DNA of 64,000 nt from an uncultured Lachnospiraceae bacterium. GTDB taxonomy: Bacteria; Bacillota; Clostridia; Lachnospirales; Lachnospiraceae. The position numbers and the translations under genes were made by a program. The first letter of the stretch is position 1, and every line of letters starts with the position of its first letter. Below, piece after piece: positions 37,314 through 45,392 of the stretch. A model generated the notes under the pieces. The model was given only the letters and a program-made list of their open reading frames with translations, did no database searches and was not told the origin of the DNA. The stretch covers positions 62,001 to 126,000 of the forward strand of contig CAJTMW010000010.1 of NCBI GenBank assembly GCA_910577275.1, given 5' to 3'.

Positions 37314-37342
37314 TGTTTTTTACTCTGAATTTCTGATATAAT
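37314..37342 (+). promoter_or_regulatory. Promoter of the CARF-HEPN / effector operon
   Basis: Strong extended -10, TGATATAAT (TATAAT 37337-37342), 38 bases before the start; weak -35 TGTTTT (37314-37319) at 17-base spacing. May drive the whole Cas10 effector operon. Confidence 0.5.
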
Positions 37343-37380
37343 TTATTTGGATTTTTTAGTTTGAATAGGAGAAAAAGATA

Positions 37381-39349
37381 ATGAATGTACAGGATAAAAA
37401 TTATCTTCTGTTTGTTCCCAGCATATTAACTTCAGACCCGCAATCCATGTCTTATAAGGTAGAAGGGATGGAAGCGTATTATGTCGGAATGCAGACGAAC
37501 GAGGCTGTCACAAAATATTTGGTGGATTATCTGGATAAAAAGAATATGAAGCTGGATAAGATTATCATGCTTTGTACGGAAGAGGTGGAAAAAAAAGAAA
37601 TGCCAGCGATAGGCGGGAGGACTACGCTGGCATATTATAAGGATGTTATTTGCGAATTCCTTGCGCAGAATGATAAATATAGCAGCAGATATACAGAGAC
37701 AGAGAAGCTGTTTGAGGAAATTTCTTATTTTGCATCGGATTATGAAGTAAATGAAATAAGGAAGTCTTTGGATGCAGTTATGCGGATTACGGAGGAAGGA
37801 GAAGAGAATGCCCGAAAGCATCTGTATGTGGATTTTACAGGAGGCCCAAGAAGTGCGGCGCTGACATTGGTTTTTACCTGTAGAATTCTTCAACGCAGCA
37901 AGGTTGCTGTAGAGAAAATTTTGTACAGTAATATTATTAAAACCGAGGAGGGAAAAAGAGGGAAGATTGAAGAATGTACAAAGGTATATAATGTTTTTGC
38001 CGAGTTAGAGGCGGTAGAAGCTCTGGTTCATAATGACAGTAGTAAAGTGGTAAAAGCAGCAGAAAAGACAGGCAATAGAAGAGTAATAGATAACGTTAAA
38101 AAATTAGAGGCGGAATCATCAAAGAGGGAAGAAGCAAATCAAGTGAACCAGTTGGAGACAATGGGTGATGCATCGAAAGGGATTGTGGATGTTGCAGGTG
38201 AAATAGCTAATGAGGATAATTCACTCCTTGCACATTTAATTACAGGCGTAATAGGGACGCAAGTAGAGAAGAGCAAAAAGCTGATTGCAAATCCTGAATA
38301 TAAGGAATTAATCCGTATGGAGGAACTTCTGGAAAAGGATAAGAATAAAGCGCTTAGCATTTTTCGTGAAAAGGCGATAAAGATATTAACCGACTTTGGA
38401 ATTATAGAGGGCTATAAAGAGGAAGGCTCCAAAAAGTTGAAGACAAACGCCAAGACAGTAACGGAAGATACACTGGAACGCGCCCGCAAGAGAAGGGAAA
38501 ATCTGATAACAAATGAGATTATGGCAGCGTACTGTTATTACGAGTCTCCTGTGGGAAATAAATCGACCGATAATAGCGAAAAAGCTAAAAGCACATTTAT
38601 GAATGCGGTTCAGGATTATGTGAAGCTGCTAAATAAAAGTCCGGAGAGAGAACCTGTTGATATTTTAAACGAAAAGAACATAAAATTTTATGATCTGAAA
38701 GAATATATAGATATCATCCCCGAAGAACGGGTTCCAAGGAGATTTGCACATAATGATTACAGCAAGGACTTCTGCAATAAAAAGATACTTCCTTATCTGA
38801 AAGCAGATGATAGTATGGGGGCAGATGTTGGACAGCTGATAAGGCAATATCAGAAGATGGACAGGGTCTATATGGGATATGGCTTTCCGTTTGCCTGCAC
38901 ATATGCATCATGGTTTTTTGACGGATATGAGAAGTTATATAGAGAAAATATGAAACGCGGTGCAGAGAGTCTGCAGAGATATTTTATGGGAGTTGTTGAC
39001 GAAAGGATGGGGAGGGCTCTTGCCGAATTTCCAGAAGAAAGTTTTACCTATCAAACATTAATACGGGAGCTCCAGTGGGAACCGCACAAAAAAAATGCTT
39101 CATGTTCTTTTCCCGTTTCAGTTAAGGAATAGTAAGATTCGCCTGGATGTGATAAAAGGTGAAAAATGGAATGAGTTTATGTATGAATTTGCACAGTCCT
39201 TTTATAGTGTCAAGCAGACCAGAAATAATGCCGCACATATTGCAAGCCTGAAAGGTGATGATTTGGAGAATGCGGTTGAAACGATAAAAAAGGTGATAGG
39301 AAAGATAAGGGAGATTGGAGAAGAAAAGAATAAGCGGAAAGGAAGGTGA
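37381..39349 (+). pseudogene. CARF-HEPN ribonuclease (Csm6/Csx1-like), frameshifted at an A8 run
   Basis: The first frame (37381-39132) encodes an N-terminal CARF domain (YLLFVPSILTSDPQS; ligand loop LYVDFTGGPRSAALTLVF) and a long helical middle. It ends 12 codons after a run of eight A (39088-39095). The next frame (39095-39349) continues the protein with MLHVLFPFQLRNSKIRLDV and contains the HEPN RNase motif RNNAAH (R-x4-H). Removing one A joins the frames seamlessly (...HKKMLHVLF...), giving about 655 residues. CARF domains bind cyclic oligoadenylate made by Cas10 and switch on HEPN RNase activity. As read here, the product is a CARF protein without its nuclease unless slippage restores the frame. 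Confidence 0.75.
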
Positions 39350-39367
39350 AGGACAATAAAAAAGTAT

Positions 39368-39721
39368 ATGATTAATTTCACAAACCATCCATCTGACAGA
39401 TGGGAAGAATCCCAGAGAAAGGCAGCGTTAAAGTATGGAGAAATAGTAGACATTCCATTCCCGGCGGTAAATCCGCAGGGAGATGAGAACTATATAGTCG
39501 CTTTGGCAGAACATTATTTCCGACAGATTATGGAGCTTCATCCTCAGGCTGTGTTGTGTCAGGGGGAATTCTGCTTGGCTTATCAAGTGATATCCATGCT
39601 GCGCAAAGAGGAGACTACGGTTCTGGCGGCATGCAGTGAACGTGTGGTGAAAGAAATAGGACAGAAGAAAGAAGTAGTATTTACATTTTGGCAATTCCGA
39701 AAATACGGAGAAAGTGCCTGA
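39368..39721 (+). CDS. Small type III CRISPR-associated accessory protein, unknown function
   Basis: 117 residues: MINFTNHPSDRWEESQRKAALKYGEIVDIPFPAVNP, then helix/strand alternation ending VVFTFWQFRKYGES. The N-T-N-H-P-S...W...Q..AA..YG.I.D.PFP pattern looks like a compact Rossmann-like fold of a kind found beside CARF genes and Cas10. I cannot name it. A ring nuclease or ligand-binding modulator is conceivable but unproven. It lies 19 bases after the CARF-HEPN gene and 47 bases before Cas10. Confidence 0.55.
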   Translation: MINFTNHPSDRWEESQRKAALKYGEIVDIPFPAVNPQGDENYIVALAEHYFRQIMELHPQAVLCQGEFCLAYQVISMLRKEETTVLAACSERVVKEIGQKKEVVFTFWQFRKYGESA

Positions 39722-39767
39722 AGAGCATGGAATACTGAGAGCATACAGGAGACGAGGAGGGAGTATT

Positions 39768-41306
39768 TTGGAAAACAAAAGAGTTTTGGCTATGTACGAT
39801 GTTAGGGGGAAACAGGAGTATATCTATCGGAGCAGGAAAATCCGGGAGATTGTAGGGGCATCGTGTATGATCCGGGACGTATTTTCGGTTTATCTTTACC
39901 CGGCAGCACGGCAGGTTCGAAACCGGATGAAAGGACTGCAGGAGCAGGAAGCTATGGGAAAACGGGGGGCTATTTATCAGTACAGCAAAAACCCAATGGA
40001 GAAATTCTCGATAGAAGCCTTTGAGCAACGTATGGAAAAGGGAGACTACATAGGTGAAGTGGTTTATGACGGGGGAGGAAACTTTCTGATTTTGTACCGG
40101 AACGAGAAGACCTGTATTGAAGTGAATCGTCTTTTTACCAAAAATCTTATGAAGGAAACATATACGCTGAAAGTGTTATGTACTATTTTGAGAGAACCGG
40201 ATTTTAGTCAGTATCGGGAAGATAATCGAAAGCTTTATGAGCAGCACCGGAAGAATGAAATGACAGAAAGCGTTATTTATCCGGTTAACAGCCTGCCTGT
40301 GGTTCAGGTAGACCCGCTGACGTCAAAGCCTTTGAGTGTCAGGCGTACGGTTCCGGAAGAGGAAGGGATGAAGATGTCCCGGGAGCAGGCTGCTAAGAAC
40401 GATAAGTATCGGGAAGAGGTCAAGAAGCAGGGGGATGAGATAGGAGAAAAAGTTTTAGACCGAATTGTGACAAAGAAGGGAGAGGAAAGCCTTTTGGCTG
40501 TGATTTATATAGATGGAAATAACATGGGGGCAAAGGTTCAGGACTGTCTTAAGGGAAAGAAAAGCTATGAGGAATGTGTTACCAAGTTGAGAAAGTTTTC
40601 CGGAGAAATCCAGAAAAATTATGTGAATGACAGGATTAAGGCGATTAACAATATGTTGGATAAGAAATACGAGGATCATTCCTGTAAAAAGAGACGTACG
40701 ATTGTTGCGGCAGGAGACGAGATGACCATTATCTGCAATGCAAGAGATGCTTTGGATGTGGTGAAAGCATATTTTGAGGAATTTCCGGAGGAATGCAGTT
40801 CCTGCGTGGGAATTGCAATCTTTCATAGTCATGCGCCTTATGCGGATGCCTACCGTATAGCGGAGGAATGCTGTGAATCTGGAAAGATTCGAATGAAAAA
40901 AGATGAGCTTGGGCATGCCTGCCTGTTGGATTTTCACTACTGTCAGGGAGGAATTGGAATATCTCTGAAAAAAATCCGGAAAGAAGAAAGGCAGGAAGAT
41001 TGCAGCAGACCCTGGGTAATGCTTTCACACTCAAAGGATAAGGCAAAGGAATTCTGTTATTCCCTGGAACTGGCGGAGGAGATGGCGGCTCTTTTGCGGA
41101 AACTGGGACGGAGCAATGTGAAATCATTACTTGATGTAGCCTTAAACAGTCCGGCAGGGTTAGAGATGGAACTGGAAAGAATTAATGCGCACAGAAAGGA
41201 GCCGGAGGATTTTACCTTGGGTGGGAAATTAAATGATGAGCAAAAAAGAAAACTAATTTACGATGTTATTTTAGTTTATGATTTGTGGTTTCAGAAGGAG
41301 GTGTAG
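39768..41306 (+). CDS. cas10: Cas10, HD-less, type III-D
   Basis: 512 residues from TTG 39768 (GAGGAGGGAGTATT upstream; frame open from 39714). No N-terminal HD nuclease. Two palm-like segments: VAMYDVRGKQEYIYRS region with YDGGGNFLILYRN, and the second palm with IYIDGNNMG (metal Asp near 249) and VAAGDEMTIIC (near 314) in place of the usual GGDD. The retained acidic pair suggests cyclic-oligoadenylate synthesis is still possible, and CARF genes nearby agree. Large subunit of the interference complex; first of five tightly linked genes. Confidence 0.85.
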   Translation: MENKRVLAMYDVRGKQEYIYRSRKIREIVGASCMIRDVFSVYLYPAARQVRNRMKGLQEQEAMGKRGAIYQYSKNPMEKFSIEAFEQRMEKGDYIGEVVYDGGGNFLILYRNEKTCIEVNRLFTKNLMKETYTLKVLCTILREPDFSQYREDNRKLYEQHRKNEMTESVIYPVNSLPVVQVDPLTSKPLSVRRTVPEEEGMKMSREQAAKNDKYREEVKKQGDEIGEKVLDRIVTKKGEESLLAVIYIDGNNMGAKVQDCLKGKKSYEECVTKLRKFSGEIQKNYVNDRIKAINNMLDKKYEDHSCKKRRTIVAAGDEMTIICNARDALDVVKAYFEEFPEECSSCVGIAIFHSHAPYADAYRIAEECCESGKIRMKKDELGHACLLDFHYCQGGIGISLKKIRKEERQEDCSRPWVMLSHSKDKAKEFCYSLELAEEMAALLRKLGRSNVKSLLDVALNSPAGLEMELERINAHRKEPEDFTLGGKLNDEQKRKLIYDVILVYDLWFQKEV

Positions 41307-41307
41307 G

Positions 41308-43581
41308 ATGGGAAAGTTATGCGGAAAAATAAAAATAGAGCTTATGTCGGATATCTGTGCAGGTTCCGGTTATTCCTATGCGGGAGTAATTGATTCAGAT
41401 GTGTCTTACGACGAATACGGAATTCCCTTTATACCCGCCAGGCGGTTGAAAGGATGTCTGAGGGAGGCAGCAGAACTGGTATGTCCGGATGCAGCGGAGG
41501 AATTGTTTGGATGGTCAGGCGATAACAGGACAAGAGGAATATGTCTGGAGAATGCGCACATAGAAAATTATACGTTCATTACAGAAGAGATTAAAAAATT
41601 AAAAGGTGCTAAGCAGGATGCGAGTTTTTACCTGACACCGCAGAACATATTGAAGATTTATACAGAAATCCGCGCACAGACAAAGATTTGTCCTGACACC
41701 GGAGTAGCGGAGAGAAATACTCTAAGATATACTCGGGTGGTGGGGCAATATGATCCGCTTAAAAGTAAAGCGCATCTGTGCTTTTATGCGCCGATAGAGT
41801 TTGAAGATACTTATGAAGAGCAGCTAAGACGTGCGACGAAAGCTACAAGGAATATGGGAATGAACCGGAACCGGGGGCTCGGAAGCGTACGGTGTAGTCT
41901 GATAGACGTGGTAAATGTTGAAATGACAGGAAGAATTTTGTCAGATGCGGCAGGGGGAGATGAAAGAGTCTGTCTTCACTACGTATTTTGTAATCGAGAA
42001 CCGTTGGTATTGAGCGGCGATAATACGGAAGTTTCGGAATCCTATATTAGCGGAAAGAGTATTCTGGGAAATCTTGCAGGAGCCTATCTGCGCATGGAAG
42101 GAACGAATGCAGAGGACGAGGAATTCCAGGAGTTGTTTTTGGATGGCACAACTCTTTTTACCAATGCTTATCTGTCTGTTTTACCTGAAAAAGGCAAAGA
42201 ATGTGCAGCACAGTGGCCGGATTACCGTCCGGCGCCACTGTATCTGAATCGACTGAAGAAAACAGGGGCTTTGGTAAATTGTATTGGAGAGAAGAAAGAA
42301 ATACCGCCGGAACGGGAAAAAGAATATAATACCGCAGATGGTAATCTGCCTAAGAAGCTGAAAACTCACTATGTTTATGAGCCGCAATGCAATGTGTTTG
42401 ATATAGTAGAGCCGGAACGGGAAATTCTCTATCATAATAGCAAGAGAGAACAATTGTATTCACAGGAAGTTCTAAGAGAAGGACAGTATTTTAAGGGGAA
42501 GATTTATACTAAGAGGAAATATGTCCCTCTGTTTAAAGAACTTTTGAAAAATACGCGCCTTGCTTTTGGAAAATCAAAAACGGCTCAGTATGGGATATGC
42601 GAATTGGCTGCAAAAATTTCGGATAAGAATACTGATGAAGAGCCTGTTTGTGCGAAAGGCGGAGAAAAGATTGCTGTAGTTATGGACAGCGATGCTATTT
42701 TTCTGGATGGAACAGGCGGATATACGGTAAAATTCGAGGAAGTTAAAGAACTGGTTGGAAAGCATTTTGAAATTCCTTATGTTCAGGATACAGATGATTC
42801 GGATGTGGGCAGCATTCTTCAGACAAAGGAAGTGACAGGTTATAATACTACATGGAATCTGCACAGACCGGGGGTTCCGGCTATAAAGGCTGGCAGTGTA
42901 TTGGTGTATACCATACCGGATGGGAAGACATGGAAACGAAAGATAAATTCGGCACAGATGTTTGTGGGAGAACGGAATCTGGAAGGATGCGGACAAGTGC
43001 GAATTCTAAAATGTCAGGATATGGCTTATGCGGCTCAAAAAACAGAGGACATTGCGGAAGATAGTGAAAGTAAGGAGAAAGAACTGTGTCTGTATAGCTG
43101 CGAGCCTTTACTTCTAAGAATTTTGACAGAACAATTTTTGGAGCAGTTGATTTTTTTATATATAAAAGATAACTCGAAGCTGAACCTGACACCCTCCACG
43201 ATAGGGCGGATGAGTTTGATGCTACAGGAAAGCCTGAATGCATACAGGAGCGATTCAGAACAGGCATTTATTGATTTTTGTAGTCGCATCAATTCTATAA
43301 AACGGAAAAAGGAGAAAGAAGAGGCATTTCGGCTGCTGCGTTCTGTAGTATTAGAGGATACGGATGAAAATAAGAAAGAAGAGTATAAGATAGATATCAG
43401 GAAAATGACAGCAGGAAGGGCGGAACTACAGAAAATATGGAAATGTATATGCCAATGTGTCGGGGAAGAAATATGTAAAAAGAAGTTGGTAAATATCTGG
43501 GGAGCTTATGTTAAGAATATCCTGACCTATCACAAATATCAGAAAAAACACGAAGGAGGAAGCACGAAAAATGAGAAATAG
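41308..43581 (+). CDS. Cas7-Cas5-Cas11 fusion subunit (Csx10-containing), type III-Dv
   Basis: 757 residues from ATG 41308 after AAGGAGG. Residues ~1-215 are a Cas7/Csm3-like RAMP (DICAGSGYSYAGVIDSDVSYDEYGIPFIPARRLKGCLREA; glycine loop NMGMNRNRGLGSVRCSL). Residues ~220-590 match Csx10/Cas5 (ESYISGKSILGNLAGAYL, FTNAYLSVLPE, RLAFGKSKTAQYGICEL, WNLHRPGVPAIKAGSVLVYTI, VGERNLEGCGQVRI). Residues ~600-757 are all-helical and charged, as expected for Cas11. This order is the Cas7-Cas5-Cas11 fusion described for the Synechocystis III-Dv complex. The Asp residues in VIDSD are candidates for target-RNA cleavage. Confidence 0.8.
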   Translation: MGKLCGKIKIELMSDICAGSGYSYAGVIDSDVSYDEYGIPFIPARRLKGCLREAAELVCPDAAEELFGWSGDNRTRGICLENAHIENYTFITEEIKKLKGAKQDASFYLTPQNILKIYTEIRAQTKICPDTGVAERNTLRYTRVVGQYDPLKSKAHLCFYAPIEFEDTYEEQLRRATKATRNMGMNRNRGLGSVRCSLIDVVNVEMTGRILSDAAGGDERVCLHYVFCNREPLVLSGDNTEVSESYISGKSILGNLAGAYLRMEGTNAEDEEFQELFLDGTTLFTNAYLSVLPEKGKECAAQWPDYRPAPLYLNRLKKTGALVNCIGEKKEIPPEREKEYNTADGNLPKKLKTHYVYEPQCNVFDIVEPEREILYHNSKREQLYSQEVLREGQYFKGKIYTKRKYVPLFKELLKNTRLAFGKSKTAQYGICELAAKISDKNTDEEPVCAKGGEKIAVVMDSDAIFLDGTGGYTVKFEEVKELVGKHFEIPYVQDTDDSDVGSILQTKEVTGYNTTWNLHRPGVPAIKAGSVLVYTIPDGKTWKRKINSAQMFVGERNLEGCGQVRILKCQDMAYAAQKTEDIAEDSESKEKELCLYSCEPLLLRILTEQFLEQLIFLYIKDNSKLNLTPSTIGRMSLMLQESLNAYRSDSEQAFIDFCSRINSIKRKKEKEEAFRLLRSVVLEDTDENKKEEYKIDIRKMTAGRAELQKIWKCICQCVGEEICKKKLVNIWGAYVKNILTYHKYQKKHEGGSTKNEK

Positions 43582-44848
43582 GGTAAAAAAGAAAATATAT
43601 TATCGAATCGTCTTCCAGCTTGCCTCCGCGCTTTCGGTGGGAAGTGGAGAAAATCACTATTCGGACGGTGACCTTGTGAGAGATTCCGCCGGAGAGCCTT
43701 TTATCCCGGGAAGTTCATTAGCCGGAATTTACCGCTCTTTTCTGAAAGAGGAGGATGCGGAAAGATATTTTGAAACGGCTAAAGATAAGGAAGAAAGAGT
43801 CGGTAGCCAGGTGACGGTATATGATGCAAAGCTTCATTATATAATAGAAGACCAGGAAAAGGAAGGGAGTTTTTACCGCAGTGTGCTTAGAGACAGCGTA
43901 GCACTGGACGAGTGGAAAACCGGAAAGGAAAGGAGCAAGTTTGACTTTGAAGTGATTGAGCCAGGAGCAGAATTTGTAACCTATCTAGAGCAGAATTGTA
44001 GGAACGATGATAAGGATATTGGTGCGGAGCTTGCTTGGGTCTGGAAGAAGCAACAGATTCGTATCGGACGTAAAACGATGCGCGGGCTGGGCAGTATCAA
44101 GAAAGTAAGGGTTTATCGCAGAAGTTTTGAACTGGACAGGAAAGCAGAATTAGATGCGTGGCTGGATTTCGATATGTACCGGGAGGAAGACTGGAAGAAT
44201 CAGGAGTTTGAGGAGAAAGACAAGCAGGAAATAAGGCGGAAAGATAAAATTTCAATAGAGTTTACACTAAAACAGAAGGGAGGGATATCTATTCGCCGAT
44301 ACACTACAAAGGTAAGTAACGGACAAGCCCAGCCGGATGCGGAGCAGCTTACCTGCATTATGGAAAGGGATGGGAAAGAAATTCCGTATATTCCGGGGAG
44401 CTCCTGGTCTGGCGCTTTTCGGCATCATATGGAAAGCCTGATTCCGGGATGCACAAAGGATTACTTTGGAAGCATTGAGAGGCGTTCTTCTGTCAGGTTT
44501 GAAGAGAGTATTATAGAGAGGGCATCTCAAAAGATATTGACGAGGAATGCGGTTGACCGTTTTACAGGGAGCGTAATAGAAACAGCATTATTTACGGAAA
44601 AAATGTGGTATGGAGGAGAAACTGTGCTAAGAATAGAGATTCCGGTTGTTTTGGACGGTTTATCCATAGAATTCCGGCAGGCTCTGGCCGCTTCTTTGGT
44701 GGATTTACATATGGGAATTCTGTCCGTGGGAGGACAGACTGCCGTCGGACGGGGAATTTTTGAAGGAAAAACATTGTCCATCAATCATAAGCCGATTCCT
44801 GTAAGTGATAAGATGTTTGAGCAGATTTTGCATAGATTGGGGGAATGA
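43571..44848 (+). CDS. Double Cas7 (Cas7-2x) RAMP subunit
   Basis: 425 residues, ATG 43571 with GAAGGAGGAAG upstream, overlapping the previous stop. Two Cas7 repeats: SVGSGENHYSDGDLVRDSAGEPFIPGSSLAGIYRSF with MRGLGSIKKVRVY, and from ~210 FTLKQKGGISIRRYTTKVSNGQAQP, IPYIPGSSWSGAFRHHM, VGGQTAVGRGIFEG. Corresponds to the Cas7-2x subunit of III-Dv. D-G-D-L-V-R-D in repeat 1 supplies candidate catalytic acids; repeat 2 lacks the equivalent pair. Confidence 0.82.
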   Translation: MRNRVKKKIYYRIVFQLASALSVGSGENHYSDGDLVRDSAGEPFIPGSSLAGIYRSFLKEEDAERYFETAKDKEERVGSQVTVYDAKLHYIIEDQEKEGSFYRSVLRDSVALDEWKTGKERSKFDFEVIEPGAEFVTYLEQNCRNDDKDIGAELAWVWKKQQIRIGRKTMRGLGSIKKVRVYRRSFELDRKAELDAWLDFDMYREEDWKNQEFEEKDKQEIRRKDKISIEFTLKQKGGISIRRYTTKVSNGQAQPDAEQLTCIMERDGKEIPYIPGSSWSGAFRHHMESLIPGCTKDYFGSIERRSSVRFEESIIERASQKILTRNAVDRFTGSVIETALFTEKMWYGGETVLRIEIPVVLDGLSIEFRQALAASLVDLHMGILSVGGQTAVGRGIFEGKTLSINHKPIPVSDKMFEQILHRLGE

Positions 44849-44852
44849 GCGG

Positions 44853-45392
44853 GTGGAAAAAATAGAGACAATGGAGCAATTTTGGTTATCTGCGGATGAA
44901 ATAGAAAGAGGATTTATTTTTGCCATACTGACGGATGAAATCTTTTGGGAAAAATGGCCTTTGAAAACTGATAGAAAAAAATTATTTCGGGAAAAGGAAA
45001 AAAAACTCCTGGACATCCGCATTTACAATAGTAAGAGAGAAGTGAGGATATTCAGAAGCGATATTGGAAGAAAGTTCCAGGGAAGAAGCCTGAATGATGA
45101 GAAAGAGGTTTTGAACCATCAGGATTATTTTGATGAGGAGCAGTTTTTGGATATTGATGATATACGCTCGAAAGAGCTGTTTGCAAGAGAAGGAAAGGTA
45201 CAGGCGACAGGAGGAGGAAGGTATCCTTTGCCATTGCCTGATTTCAGAAATGCAAAGTTGCGAATCCGTAATTATTTGGGGTATTATGAGAAAAGCGGAC
45301 AGGCTTATGTGAAAGATTGGAGGCTTATGGATTTATTTCAGGATTCAGGGAAGGAGCTGGAAAGTGATGCGTTATTATCAAAAAAGAAATAA
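44853..45392 (+). CDS. csx19: Csx19 (TIGR03984-like) subunit
   Basis: 179 residues from GTG 44853, GGGGGA upstream; four bases after the Cas7-2x stop. Features include FWLSADEIERGFIFAILTDEIFWEKWPL, VRIFRSDIGRKFQGRSLND, and GRYPLPLPDFRNAKLRIRNYLGYYEKSGQAYVKDWRLMDLF. Csx19 is specific to type III-D, and its presence between the two Cas7 genes supports the subtype call. Assignment rests on context and general pattern more than on a single motif. Confidence 0.7.
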   Translation: MEKIETMEQFWLSADEIERGFIFAILTDEIFWEKWPLKTDRKKLFREKEKKLLDIRIYNSKREVRIFRSDIGRKFQGRSLNDEKEVLNHQDYFDEEQFLDIDDIRSKELFAREGKVQATGGGRYPLPLPDFRNAKLRIRNYLGYYEKSGQAYVKDWRLMDLFQDSGKELESDALLSKKK

